A DNA stretch of 52,108 nt from Actinomycetes bacterium (GCA_021828475.1 JAJZIY010000018.1:1-52108), one strand, 5' to 3'. Shown: positions 33,790-42,596, counted from the first letter of the stretch. Program-made: numbers and translations. Notes: generated by a model not told the origin, from the letters alone.

Positions 33790-34535
33790 CAGCTCGCAGC
33801 GCGCCAGCTGCGCGGCATGTCGGCCAGATGGTTCTCCAAGGCGTACAACGTGGCCTCCGTGCGCGAGCCTACCCCCAGCTTGGACAGCACCCCCGAGACG
33901 TGGCCTTCCACCGTCCGGACGGAGAGGCCCAGCTCGGAGGCTATGGCCTTGTTGGCCAATCCCCTGGCGAGCAGGCGCAGGACGGCGGTCTCGCGAGCTG
34001 TCAGGCTGTGGGGGCCCTCTACTGCCTCCCGCCGGCCGTTGCCCCTGGTCACCCTGGTCGACACGGCCCTGTCCAGGACGAAGATCCCGGCGGACACCGC
34101 CCGCACCGCGTCCACCAGTTCGCGGGAGGAGGCGGTCTTGAGCAGGTACCCACCCACCCCGATGTCGATCGCCTCCGCTACGTAGGCATAGTCGTCGTAG
34201 GCGGTCACGATCAGCACCGCCACTGGGCTGGCTCGCTGGACGAGCTCACGGGCCAGCTCGAGGCCGCTCGCCCCGGGGAGGTTGATGTCGACTATGGCCA
34301 CGTCGGGGTGCAGGAGCTCGACCTGCTCCAGGGCCTCGGCAGCGGTCCCGGCCCGGCCGACGACCTCGATGCCGTCCCAGGCCTCGAGCACCTGGCACGT
34401 GCCCTCGGCCACCAGTGCATGGTCGTCCACCACCAGCACTCTCGTGGCCGGCGCCTCCCCGTAGATCGGCGTCCCGGCGCTGGCCCGCCATTCCGGCGCC
34501 CGGCTCGAGGTGGTCCGTTGCTCCGCTGCCTGCAT
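33786..34535 (-). CDS. NarL/LuxR-family response regulator
   Basis: A 249-residue protein. ATG 34535 is chosen for the strong AGGAGAGGAGGGG site just upstream; the 34580 start would include it in coding sequence. The receiver domain ([13 protein letters not shown], phosphoacceptor Asp in [26 protein letters not shown]) spans about residues 32-150, and the LuxR-type helix-turn-helix ([38 protein letters not shown]) about 180-240. Partner of the following kinase. It is divergent from the NapH-like gene across a palindrome whose half-sites resemble NarL heptamers. Confidence 0.93.
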   Translation of the reverse strand: MQAAEQRTTSSRAPEWRASAGTPIYGEAPATRVLVVDDHALVAEGTCQVLEAWDGIEVVGRAGTAAEALEQVELLHPDVAIVDINLPGASGLELARELVQRASPVAVLIVTAYDDYAYVAEAIDIGVGGYLLKTASSRELVDAVRAVSAGIFVLDRAVSTRVTRGNGRREAVEGPHSLTARETAVLRLLARGLANKAIASELGLSVRTVEGHVSGVLSKLGVGSRTEATLYALENHLADMPRSWRAASW

Positions 34536-34584
34536 GACCCCTCCTCTCCTGCCTACCACGTGACTCGACAAGTGAAGCACTTTA

Positions 34585-34619
34585 AGTATAGCTACCTACT
34601 TGACGTAGGTAAATATACT
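34585..34619. promoter_or_regulatory. 35-bp interrupted palindrome, probable operator
   Basis: Outer arms AGTATA (34585-34590) and TATACT (34614-34619); inner arms TACCTAC (34593-34599) and GTAGGTA (34605-34611) around a 5-bp centre TTGAC; 2-bp gaps between arms. It is the most extended palindrome I noticed in the window. It sits between the divergent response-regulator and NapH-like starts. Each inner arm matches the NarL-family heptamer TACYYMT at six of seven bases. Confidence 0.7.
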
Positions 34620-34654
34620 GGGGTAGCTTGGCAACCAAGTAGGAACACCTGCCC

Positions 34655-34665
34655 ATAGGTAAGTA
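34655..34665 (-). promoter_or_regulatory. Secondary NarL-like heptamer(s)
   Basis: ATAGGTA at 34655-34661 is TACCTAT on the minus strand, a perfect TACYYMT; overlapping GTAAGTA at 34659-34665 is TACTTAC (six of seven). They lie 21-31 bp before the NapH-like ATG, where a bound regulator could block or contact polymerase. Confidence 0.4.
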
Positions 34666-34685
34666 CGAATACGGAGGTCGGGACC

Positions 34686-36317
34686 ATGTCACTGACGACC
34701 GAAGGCCCTGCCGCCACCGACGAAGCCGGCGACCGGCAGCCACAGGGGGGCGAGGAGCAGCCAGCACGGGCGGCGTGCTCGGCACGGCCCCGCCCATCGG
34801 CCATGGGGGCCGTCCCCGTCCGGTTGGGCCGCCCGACGAGCGACGGGATGACCCGCCGGTTTGCCTCGTCCGACCCCTCGCCCGGGCTCGACTTGGCCCG
34901 CCGTCCGGTGCTGGCCCGTCTCATGCGGGACCGTAGGTTCCAGTTCCTGCTGGTGCTGCCCAATCAGATCGTCTTCTGGACGGTCATCTTCGTGGGCCTG
35001 CTCGGCACCGCCGTGCCGGGGTTGAACTTCGGCACGGCCATCACCTGGTACGTGTGGTTCTGCCTGGTGTTCGTGATGATGGTGGTGGTGGGCCGGGCCT
35101 GGTGCTCGATGTGCCCGTTCGGCGGCTTCGCCGAATGGGTGCAGCGCAGGGCGCTGTTCCGCCGTACCCAGAAGGCACTGGGCCTCGGGCTCAAGTTCCC
35201 CGAGCCGCTGGCCCGCCTCGGGTTCCTGATCCCCGTGGGGAGCTTCGTGCTGCTCACCTGGATCGAGGAGTTCTTCAACATCGCCGGTCCCGGCAACCCG
35301 GCCGACACCTCGTTCATGGTGATAGGCATCGTGCTCTCGGCGCTCGTCTTCTTCCTCGTGTTCGAGCGGCGCACCTTCTGCCGTTACGTCTGCCCCCTCA
35401 CGACGCTGATCGGCACCGTGGGCTCGATGGGCTCCGTCGCGGGCTTCCGCACCAGGGACCGTGAAATCTGCCTTGCATGCACGACAAAGGACTGCATGCG
35501 CGGCAGCGAGAACGGCTACGGGTGCCCGTGGTACACCTGGCCCGGCAGTGCCGACTCCAACCTGTACTGCGGCCTGTGCACCGAGTGCTTCAAGTCCTGC
35601 CCCGAGGGGAACATCGGGCTGTTCCTACAGAAGCCGCTCACCTCGGTGGTTGCGCCGGCCCGCCGCCGTGCCGACGTGGCATGGGGGGTGGCACTGCTGT
35701 GGGGCCTCGTGCTCTACCAGCAGTTCAACGCCACCAACGTCTTCAACACCATCGACACGAAGCTCAATTCGGTGCTGGGCTTCCCCCACTACCCCGACCC
35801 GGTTGACTACCTGGGCCTCATCGTCGCCGGCGCCCTGACGCTGGCCGGTGCCGCCTTCGTCGTGGGCCGGCTCTTCGGCACCGGAGCCGTCCCGGCACGG
35901 GCAGGCAAGGCGAGCTTCATCGACCGCACCACCCCGTTCAGGTCGTTTTTCGTACCGATGGCCTACGGCCTCATCCCCGTGGTCGGTGCGGACTACTTCG
36001 CCAGGCAGTTGCCGAAGTTCTTCCACACCTCGCCGCGCGTCCTGCCTGCCGCTGCCCACATCTTCGGGTTCGCCTCCACCAGGACGGCGCTGTATTCGAC
36101 CTCGCTGCTCGGCAACAACGGCATCGTCGTGACCCAGGTCATCGTGATCGCCGTCGGCACCCTGGCGGCGCTGTGGTCGATGTGGCGGGTGGCCGGCCGG
36201 GACCTGGTGCCCGTCAGCCGCTCGGCCGCCGGCGTGCGCCTGGCCTCGCTCGCCTTCGTCGCCGCCTGCGGGGCCGGCGCCGCCATCCTGTACGTCCTCA
36301 TGCACGCCGCCAACTAG
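34686..36317 (+). CDS. NapH/NosR-like polytopic membrane 4Fe-4S protein
   Basis: A 543-residue protein; ATG 34686 follows GGAGGT by about 7 nt. After a disordered 75-residue N-terminus there are about six helices. Cysteine motifs: RAWCSMCPFGG (about residue 138) and CRYVCPLTT (about 232), the membrane CxxxCP-type motifs of NapH/NosR/CcoG-like proteins, then CLACTTKDC and YGCPW (about 262-280) and YCGLCTECFKSCPEG (about 297-311), which can hold two [4Fe-4S] clusters. Such proteins pass electrons between quinol and soluble partners. The next gene, 20 nt downstream, encodes a ferredoxin-containing flavoenzyme that is the likely partner. It is not a clear NosR (no FMN domain seen) or NapH (longer). 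Confidence 0.85.
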   Translation: MSLTTEGPAATDEAGDRQPQGGEEQPARAACSARPRPSAMGAVPVRLGRPTSDGMTRRFASSDPSPGLDLARRPVLARLMRDRRFQFLLVLPNQIVFWTVIFVGLLGTAVPGLNFGTAITWYVWFCLVFVMMVVVGRAWCSMCPFGGFAEWVQRRALFRRTQKALGLGLKFPEPLARLGFLIPVGSFVLLTWIEEFFNIAGPGNPADTSFMVIGIVLSALVFFLVFERRTFCRYVCPLTTLIGTVGSMGSVAGFRTRDREICLACTTKDCMRGSENGYGCPWYTWPGSADSNLYCGLCTECFKSCPEGNIGLFLQKPLTSVVAPARRRADVAWGVALLWGLVLYQQFNATNVFNTIDTKLNSVLGFPHYPDPVDYLGLIVAGALTLAGAAFVVGRLFGTGAVPARAGKASFIDRTTPFRSFFVPMAYGLIPVVGADYFARQLPKFFHTSPRVLPAAAHIFGFASTRTALYSTSLLGNNGIVVTQVIVIAVGTLAALWSMWRVAGRDLVPVSRSAAGVRLASLAFVAACGAGAAILYVLMHAAN

Positions 36318-36337
36318 TCAAGGTCAGGAGAGCCACC

Positions 36338-38668
36338 ATGGCCATAACAGAGCCACAGCTACGCAGGCCCGCCACGGTTGGAGGCAGTTCGACGGCGGGT
36401 GGCCTGCCGGGAGCCGGCGGCCATCCACAGGCCCGGATCCTCACGGACCGTTGCGCCGGGTGCCAGGAGTGCGTCGTGCGCTGCCCGACCGGAGCGCTGT
36501 CCATGGATCCGGTGCTTTGGGTGGCGCAGGCCGACAACACGGCCTGTGTCGGCTGCCGCCAGTGCATGCGGACCTGCCCCTTCAGCGCCATAACGGTCGA
36601 CGGCCCGTGCCTGGTCGAGCGTCGTGCCGCAACGCTCGACGGGCACTCTGCCATCGTGCTCGGCGCGGTGGCCGAGACCCGTCAGGGCTTCTCCAGCCTC
36701 GAAGAGGCACTGGCCGAGGCGGCCCGGTGCCTGCATTGCCCGGACCCGACGTGCGTCCGCGGGTGCCCGGCTCACAACGACATACCCGGCTTCGTCGCGG
36801 CCCTGCGCCGAGGGGACCTGGCCGGGGCGCACGAGGTGCTGCGGGCCACCACCGTCATGCCCGACGTGTGCGCCCGGGTGTGCAACCAGGCAGCGCAGTG
36901 CGAGGGGGCTTGCACCTGGTCGCTGGCGGGGGGGGAGCCCGTGTCGATCGGGCGCCTCGAGCGCTTCGTTGCCGACAACGCTCCGGTGCCTCCTCCCGCC
37001 GCGACCCGCGAGGGTGGCGGTCCCGGCTCGGGCCTGCGAGTCGCCGTCGTCGGCTCGGGCCCGGCCGGTGCGGGGGCGGCGTGGGTGCTGGTCGAATCCG
37101 GCGCGAGGGTCACCGTGTACGAGAAGGACACCACTCCGGGCGGCCTGTGCGACTGGGGCATCCCCGACTTCACCCTGCCCGTCCGGGTGGCGCAGCGGCC
37201 CTGGGACCAGTTGGTGCGAGCCGGGGTGGACCTGCGTTGTGGCACCGGCGTCGACGCGGCCCAGCTCGACGAGCTGCTCGAGGCGTACGATGCGGTGGTC
37301 CTGGCCCACGGCGCCGGCGAGCCGCTGCGGCTCGCGGTGCCCGGTAGCAACCTCGAAGGGGTGATCGACGCCACCACCTTCCTCAAAGGGGCAAAAGCGG
37401 CGCTGCGTCCCGGCGGCGAGGTGGGCGGCTTCCTGTCCTCGCTCGGCTTGCCGTCGCAGGCGGCCGCGCCCGACGGTGCCGGCCGCACGGGGGTCGCGGA
37501 CGCAGGACCGAGGGTGCTCGTCCTGGGCGCGGGCAACACCGCCATGGACGTTGCCCGCACGGCGCGGCGCCTCGGCTGCCGAGCCGTGTGCGTCGACTGG
37601 ATGGACGAGCGCTACGCCCTGGTCCGCCCGGACGAGGTGGCCGAAGCCCGGGCCGAGGGAGTGGAGGTGCGCTTCCTGAGGACCGTGAGCACCCTCGAGG
37701 GCGACGGCAGCCGTGTACGCGTGGCCCGGCTGGCCCGCACTGAGCAGCGTCAGGCAGGTCAGCGGCCCAAGGTGCTGAGCGGGCCGCCCGAGGAGGTCGA
37801 GGTCGACCTCGTGGTCATGGCGATGGGATACCGGCTCGATGCCGCCTTTGCCCAGCGCCTGCCTGGCACCCCGGTGCGCCGTACCGATGCCGGGGTACCC
37901 GACCGGCACTGGCTGGCCAGCGGCGTCTTGGCCACCCCTCCAGCGGGGAAGGCGGCTGTGGGCACGTTGTCGCTCGGCCGCGAGGTGGCTCTGGAGGCGG
38001 CGATGTTCCCCTTCCGCCCGAGGGTTTGGGTAGCAGGCGATGCCCTCACCGGGCCTTCGACCGTGGTGGAGGCCATGGCGCAGGGGAGGCGGGCCGCGTT
38101 CGCGGTGCTGGACGCGCGGCCCCGCCGGCCCGCCGCTGTGCACCCGCGCTCCGACGGGACGGGCAAGTCGGCGGGCGAGCCTGGCGGCGACGGCCGGCAC
38201 GCCGAGCAACCCTTGCGGGCCTTGGTCTGCTACGAGAGCGCCGGAGGGCGCACTGCCCGCGTGGCGGCGGAGCTGGCTGACCGGCTGCGCAGCGAAGGCA
38301 TGGAAGCCACGAGCTTGCCGCTGGTCAAGGTCACCGCAGAGGACCTGGCCGCGACCGACCTGCTGGTGGTCGGCGCCTGGACCGAAGGCATGGTGGTGGC
38401 CCGGGTGCACCCGGCGCGGGCGGCAGTGGCCTGGTTGCAGAAGTTGCCCAGGCTGGCTGGCAAGTCTGCGGCGGTCTTCTGCACCTACTCAGTAGCACCC
38501 AGGGGCACCCTGGCGGAGATGACGAAGCTGCTGGAGGCCAAGGGCGCAAACGTGCTCGCGGCAGAGGCGTTCGGTGGCCACGGTTCGCCAGGCTCCGCCG
38601 CAACGGCGTCAGTGCATGCGTTCGCCGGTCGCCTGGCGGAGGCGCGCGGTTCGCTCGCCTACGCCTGA
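36338..38668 (+). CDS. Three-part fusion: 2[4Fe-4S] ferredoxin, GltD-like FAD/NAD(P)H oxidoreductase, flavodoxin-like domain
   Basis: A 776-residue protein. ATG 36338 follows AGGAG by 7 nt. Residues 35-85 carry CAGCQECVVRCP and CVGCRQCMRTCP, two complete 4Fe-4S sets. Residues about 130-215 are the N-terminal cysteine domain of glutamate-synthase small-subunit-type enzymes (CLHCPDPTCVRGCPAHNDIP, CARVCNQAAQCEGAC). FAD motif VAVVGSGPAGAGAA is at about 233, NAD(P)H motif VLVLGAGNTAMDVA at about 392, and the second FAD motif RVWVAGDALTGPSTVVEA at about 564. From 626 a flavodoxin-like domain starts (ALVCYESAGGRTARVAAELA, VVGAWTEGM). All modules keep key residues. It probably moves electrons between NAD(P)H, Fe-S centres and flavin, with the membrane protein upstream. 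Substrate unknown. Confidence 0.88.
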   Translation: MAITEPQLRRPATVGGSSTAGGLPGAGGHPQARILTDRCAGCQECVVRCPTGALSMDPVLWVAQADNTACVGCRQCMRTCPFSAITVDGPCLVERRAATLDGHSAIVLGAVAETRQGFSSLEEALAEAARCLHCPDPTCVRGCPAHNDIPGFVAALRRGDLAGAHEVLRATTVMPDVCARVCNQAAQCEGACTWSLAGGEPVSIGRLERFVADNAPVPPPAATREGGGPGSGLRVAVVGSGPAGAGAAWVLVESGARVTVYEKDTTPGGLCDWGIPDFTLPVRVAQRPWDQLVRAGVDLRCGTGVDAAQLDELLEAYDAVVLAHGAGEPLRLAVPGSNLEGVIDATTFLKGAKAALRPGGEVGGFLSSLGLPSQAAAPDGAGRTGVADAGPRVLVLGAGNTAMDVARTARRLGCRAVCVDWMDERYALVRPDEVAEARAEGVEVRFLRTVSTLEGDGSRVRVARLARTEQRQAGQRPKVLSGPPEEVEVDLVVMAMGYRLDAAFAQRLPGTPVRRTDAGVPDRHWLASGVLATPPAGKAAVGTLSLGREVALEAAMFPFRPRVWVAGDALTGPSTVVEAMAQGRRAAFAVLDARPRRPAAVHPRSDGTGKSAGEPGGDGRHAEQPLRALVCYESAGGRTARVAAELADRLRSEGMEATSLPLVKVTAEDLAATDLLVVGAWTEGMVVARVHPARAAVAWLQKLPRLAGKSAAVFCTYSVAPRGTLAEMTKLLEAKGANVLAAEAFGGHGSPGSAATASVHAFAGRLAEARGSLAYA

Positions 38669-38680
38669 GCGGCCTCAGGC
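38663..38680 (+). terminator. Hairpin over the stop codon of the fusion gene
   Basis: GCCTGAG 38663-38669 (containing the TGA) pairs with CTCAGGC 38674-38680 over CGGC. A 7-bp GC-rich stem without a U run. Confidence 0.4.
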
Positions 38681-38732
38681 CGGTGGTGAACAGCCCGTCG
38701 CTGCGCACGGTGTCGCGGGGCGGGCGGGCTGC

Positions 38733-38776
38733 CCCGGGCAGGTAGGTCGGCCCGGGTAGGTGACGACCTGCCCGGG
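38733..38776. terminator. Three-arm hairpin region between convergent fusion gene and upp
   Basis: CCCGGGCAGGT (38733-38743) and its near copy CCCGGGTAGGT (38751-38761) can each pair with ACCTGCCCGGG (38766-38776). The nearer pairing gives an 11-bp stem with loop GACG and one G-U pair on the plus strand. It ends 9 nt beyond the upp stop, suiting a bidirectional terminator. Confidence 0.6.
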
Positions 38777-38785
38777 AGCCGCCGC

Positions 38786-39430
38786 TCAGAGGGTGCCGAA
38801 GAGACGGTCCCCGAAGTCGCCGAGGCCGGGGACGATGTAGGCGTGCTGGTTGAGGCCCTCGTCGACGGAGGCGGTGACGATGCGCACCGTTGGGTGGCAC
38901 TCGTGGAGGTGGCGGATGCCCTCGGGTGCCGACACGACAGAGAGAAGCGTGATGTCGTCCGCCCCCGCCGCAACCAGGGAGCCACAGGCGGCCGCCGCCG
39001 AAGCGCCGGTGGCGAGCATGGGGTCGAGGAGCAGGACCGCCCGGTCCTCCAGAGGTGGGAGCTTGGAGTAGTAGAGCGACGGCTCGAAAGTGGCGTGGTC
39101 GCGCTCGAGGCCGACGTAACCGACCGTCACATCGGGGAAGAGCTCGGTGACCGCCTCCAGCATCCCCAGCCCGGCTCGCAGTACCGGCACCGCCACGAGG
39201 GGCTTGGCCAGCCGCTGGCCCGTGGTCATGCCGAGCGGCGTCTCCACCTGGTACGAGGAGGTCGGCACGGACCGGGTGGCCTCCAGGCAGAGCACGAGGG
39301 CGAGGCGTTTGGCCAGCAGGCGGAACATGGGCGGAGGAGTCGTGGCGTCGCGCAGCGCGGCCAGCATCGAGGCCGCCAGCGGGTGGTCCACCACCGTGGC
39401 CGGCGTCGTGTTCGGTTGTAGCCTGCTCAC
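38786..39430 (-). CDS. upp: Uracil phosphoribosyltransferase
   Basis: A 214-residue enzyme from GTG 39430. VVDHPLAASMLAALRD at the N-terminus, PVLRAGLGML, LLLDPMLATGASAAAA (PRPP-binding loop, DPMLATG) and the C-terminal VPGLGDFGDRLFGT (uracil-binding) are the standard UPRT motifs. It converts uracil and PRPP to UMP for pyrimidine salvage. It lies downstream of the ABC importer genes on the same strand (126-nt gap) and probably has its own promoter. Confidence 0.95.
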   Translation of the reverse strand: MSRLQPNTTPATVVDHPLAASMLAALRDATTPPPMFRLLAKRLALVLCLEATRSVPTSSYQVETPLGMTTGQRLAKPLVAVPVLRAGLGMLEAVTELFPDVTVGYVGLERDHATFEPSLYYSKLPPLEDRAVLLLDPMLATGASAAAACGSLVAAGADDITLLSVVSAPEGIRHLHECHPTVRIVTASVDEGLNQHAYIVPGLGDFGDRLFGTL

Positions 39431-39556
39431 GACCCCACCGGGTGCCAGACCGTCCCGGCCTTCTCGCCCGGCACCAGCCCACTGACCTGTGCCGTCATGT
39501 GCACAGGCCCAATCTAGGTCCTGGCGGCGGGGCGGGGCCTGAAGGCCGCCGGGCCT

Positions 39557-40759
39557 TCAGGGCTTGGCGATGGCCGTGAGGTCCACCAGGCCGGTCCCGG
39601 CGCCCAGCGGCGGCTCCTGGTCGTCGTCACGAGCACCCGGGGCCTCCTGGCCGTCGGGGAGCACCAGGCAGCCCTCGGCCGAGAGGTTGACGCCTACGTT
39701 GCCCCGCCGCTCCCATCGCTGCTCGCAGAACACCCTCGTCAGTAGCATGTCGCCTTCGGCGGCAAGGGCGTGCTCGTACCCACGCCCGGCGAAGGCCACG
39801 TCGCGTACGGAGGCGTTCAGGTCGCCGTCGCCCGCTGCGACCAGGCGGACGGCGGAGGGGCGGACGAAGAGCCGGGCGCCTGCCGCCTCGGGTACCGAAC
39901 GCGGCAGCGTGGCGGTGACCACGGTCCCTGAGCCCGGTATGCGGACGTCGACCACCTGGCCGTGGGGGGCGCTGCGGGGTGCGGAGACGACGTGGACGGC
40001 GGACTCGGCGCAGATGCCCGTGAAGCGGGCCACGAACGCGCTCGCAGGCTCGAGGTAGAGCTCCTCGGGCGTCCCGATCTGTACGAGGCGGCCGTCCCTC
40101 AGGACGCCGACCTTGTCGGCGAGAGAGAACGCCTCGGACTGGTCGTGGGTGATGTAGACGGATGTGGCCCGGCTCTCGCGGGCCAGGGTCGAGATGGCCA
40201 GGCGCAGGTGCTCGCGCATGTCTGCGTCGAGGTTGGACAGAGGCTCGTCGAACAGGACCAGCCCAGCGCCTCCCACCAGCGCCCGCGCCAGGGCGACCCG
40301 CTGTTGCTCGCCTCCCGAGAGCTCGTTGGGGTAGCGCCCGGCGAGGTGCCCGAGGCCCACCCTCTCCAGCATGGCCTGGGCCCTCGCGCGGGCCTCGGGG
40401 CCGGGGATCTTCAACTGGCGCAGGGGGAACAGCGCGTTCTGGAGGGCGGTCATGTGGGGCCAGAGGGCGTAGTCCTGGAAGACCATGGCGAGCTTGCGCT
40501 TGTCCGGTGGCAGGTGGAGCCCGGGGCCGGCCACCTGGCGGCCGTCGATGCCTATGGTCCCGTCGGTCAGGCGTTCGATGCCCGCCAGGCAGCGCAGGAG
40601 CGTCGTCTTGCCCGAGCCGGACGGCCCGAGCAGGACCAGGAAGGTGCCGGGCTCCACGTGCAGGTGCACCCCCGACAGGGCCGCCTTTGCGCCGAAGTGC
40701 TTGGAAGCACCGACGATGTCGAGGCTGGCGCCGGCGGCTGTGGCGGCCGGTTCAGTCAT
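39557..40759 (-). CDS. ABC importer ATP-binding protein (iron/phosphonate/polyamine-type, FbpC/PotA-like)
   Basis: A 400-residue protein. ATG 40759 is chosen for AGGAGGTG 9 nt upstream; GTG 40771 lies inside that site. Walker A GPSGSGKTTLL, Q-loop VFQDYALWPHM, signature LSGGEQQRVALARAL and Walker B VLFDEPLSNLDA are complete. A C-terminal regulatory region with a TOBE-like part (VRPSAVRLVAAGDGDLNASV, about 285-345) follows, as in CUT1/FbpC-type ATPases. Its start overlaps the permease stop (ATGACTGA), so the genes are coupled. The last 60 residues are diverged. Confidence 0.92.
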   Translation of the reverse strand: MTEPAATAAGASLDIVGASKHFGAKAALSGVHLHVEPGTFLVLLGPSGSGKTTLLRCLAGIERLTDGTIGIDGRQVAGPGLHLPPDKRKLAMVFQDYALWPHMTALQNALFPLRQLKIPGPEARARAQAMLERVGLGHLAGRYPNELSGGEQQRVALARALVGGAGLVLFDEPLSNLDADMREHLRLAISTLARESRATSVYITHDQSEAFSLADKVGVLRDGRLVQIGTPEELYLEPASAFVARFTGICAESAVHVVSAPRSAPHGQVVDVRIPGSGTVVTATLPRSVPEAAGARLFVRPSAVRLVAAGDGDLNASVRDVAFAGRGYEHALAAEGDMLLTRVFCEQRWERRGNVGVNLSAEGCLVLPDGQEAPGARDDDQEPPLGAGTGLVDLTAIAKP

Positions 40760-42596
40760 TTGTGCGAACACCTCCTATGTGACGCCAGCCCTTGGGTGCC
40801 AGAAGCCGGAAAGCACCCAGGACAGCGCCTATCACGACGAAAACGGCGGCAACCGCTACGACGACCATGGCGGTGCCGATGTCGTAGTGGTAATTGCCGA
40901 GGTAGTTGTTGATCGCCACCGAGACCGGTTCGTGGCCCGGCGGGTACAGCAGCTGGGATATGGGCAACTCGAAGAAGGTCTTGGCGAAGGTGAGAAGCCA
41001 GGCGAAGAGGAGCACCTTGGAGACGAGGGGGACGTACGCAGAGCGCCATGCGTTGAAGGCCCTCGCCCCGTGTACCCGCGCCGCCTCCATGAGGGACCCG
41101 TGGACCTGGGCGACGGGGCCCATCATCAGGCGGGACTGCGTGGGCAGGGAGGTCGCAAGGTAACCCATCACCAGCAACGGCAGCGTCTCGTACATGTCGA
41201 GACCGAAGCGGCTCGTTATTGGGAGGTTGAAGGCGAAGATGTAGCCGGCGCCGAGCACGACGCCCGGCAGCGCGATGGAGCCCAACAGGAAGAGGTCGCC
41301 GATCCGGGTGAGCCGGCCGGGCCGCCGTGCCGCCAGGAGCCGGGCCACAGCCAGGCCCAGCACCGCCGTCACGGTCGCCGTGATGGCGGCCATCTCCCCC
41401 GAGAGCAGGACCGGCGACAGGAGGGTGGTCGCCCCCTCCAGGGTCGCGTGCCCGATCTGGACCGATCCGGAGAACACCTCCCGGTAGGCGAAGAGCGAGA
41501 TCGACTGGGGTGCGGCAGGCTCTCCGAGGTTGTGCACGAAGCTGCCGACGAACGCGCCGAGCGTCGGGGCGCCCAGCGCCAACAGGAAGTACAGGGCGAT
41601 CACGCCCGTGAGAAGCCAGCGCGAGCGGGCCCGCATGCGGAGGCGGGTCGCCGCACGGGTGCGACCGTTGAGGATGGCGTACGAGCGGCCCCTCGTCACC
41701 CTGGCTTGCAGGGTGAGAGGTACCGCGGCCGACAAGAGCAGCATCGACGACAGGACCGAGGCCACGCCGAACTGGGCCGGGAGGCTGTCGATGGCCTGGT
41801 ACACGCCGTATGTGGCCATCGGGAAGTTCGACTGGAACGCGAGCGTCGACGAGACGCCGAAGTCGCTCATCGTCTCGGCGAACACGATCGCCACCGTGGC
41901 CAGCATGGCGGGGGCGAGCATGGGGACGACGACCCTGATGGTGGCGATGCGGCCCCCGCCGTGGACCCGGACCGCTTCCTCGAACTGGCTACCCAGGCCA
42001 CCGAGCGCCGGGGAGATGGCCAGGTACGCGAAGGGGGCATTGGTGAGCGACAGGACGTACACAACGCCGGCCGGGCCGAAGAAGAGGTGGTAAGCCCAGG
42101 CCGACGGTATGCCGAGCTGGTACAGGACCCCGTGCGGCTCGAGCAGGAACTGCCACCCTTCGGCCATGAGATAGGTGGGCACGAGCAGCAGGCCCCACAT
42201 GAGCGCCGGCCACAGGCGCCGCCCTACGACATTGGTCCTCGCCACCACCCAGGCCAGACCGCCCCCGACGACCAGGTCTACGGCGCAGACGGCGACGCTC
42301 ACCCAGAGCGAGTTGACGAGGCCCCGAAGCACGTTGCCCTGGAAGGCGGCGGCGATGTTGGAGAGGGTGAACCACGAGTTGCCCTGGCCGAACAGCCTGG
42401 GCATGAACCCGAGCAGGAGGAAGGCGCCGACCGGGACCAGGACGAGAAAGCCCAGGACCAGCCAGACGAGCGTCGTGCCACCGGAGCGGCGCGCAGCGAC
42501 GGACGCTGCGCGAAGCGAGCGCCCTGGCCTCCCGCGGCGCGCCGGAGCGACGGCGAAGCCGGCCCCTGTGGGACCGGCTTCCGTCGCTACAGACAT
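40752..42596 (-). CDS. ABC importer permease with two fused membrane domains (FbpB-like)
   Basis: A 614-residue protein with about twelve helices in two repeats. Each repeat has the EAA loop that contacts the ATPase: EEAVRVHGGGRIATIRVVVP (about 205-225) and MEAARVHGARAFNAWRSAYV (about 505-525). Fusion of two permease domains is normal for FbpB and AEP-type importers. It works with the substrate-binding protein upstream and ATPase downstream in one minus-strand operon. Confidence 0.92.
   Translation of the reverse strand: MSVATEAGPTGAGFAVAPARRGRPGRSLRAASVAARRSGGTTLVWLVLGFLVLVPVGAFLLLGFMPRLFGQGNSWFTLSNIAAAFQGNVLRGLVNSLWVSVAVCAVDLVVGGGLAWVVARTNVVGRRLWPALMWGLLLVPTYLMAEGWQFLLEPHGVLYQLGIPSAWAYHLFFGPAGVVYVLSLTNAPFAYLAISPALGGLGSQFEEAVRVHGGGRIATIRVVVPMLAPAMLATVAIVFAETMSDFGVSSTLAFQSNFPMATYGVYQAIDSLPAQFGVASVLSSMLLLSAAVPLTLQARVTRGRSYAILNGRTRAATRLRMRARSRWLLTGVIALYFLLALGAPTLGAFVGSFVHNLGEPAAPQSISLFAYREVFSGSVQIGHATLEGATTLLSPVLLSGEMAAITATVTAVLGLAVARLLAARRPGRLTRIGDLFLLGSIALPGVVLGAGYIFAFNLPITSRFGLDMYETLPLLVMGYLATSLPTQSRLMMGPVAQVHGSLMEAARVHGARAFNAWRSAYVPLVSKVLLFAWLLTFAKTFFELPISQLLYPPGHEPVSVAINNYLGNYHYDIGTAMVVVAVAAVFVVIGAVLGAFRLLAPKGWRHIGGVRTND

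Noticed and set aside
34600-34619. TTGACG and TATACT as a -35/-10 pair
   Set aside because: Only 8 bp apart, too close for a sigma-70 promoter; better explained as parts of the palindrome. TAGCTT at 34624 with 18-bp spacing from TTGACG is possible but weak.
36359-38410. A 683-codon minus-strand ORF opposite the tri-domain fusion gene
   Set aside because: Antisense shadow; the plus strand keeps all Fe-S and flavin motifs.
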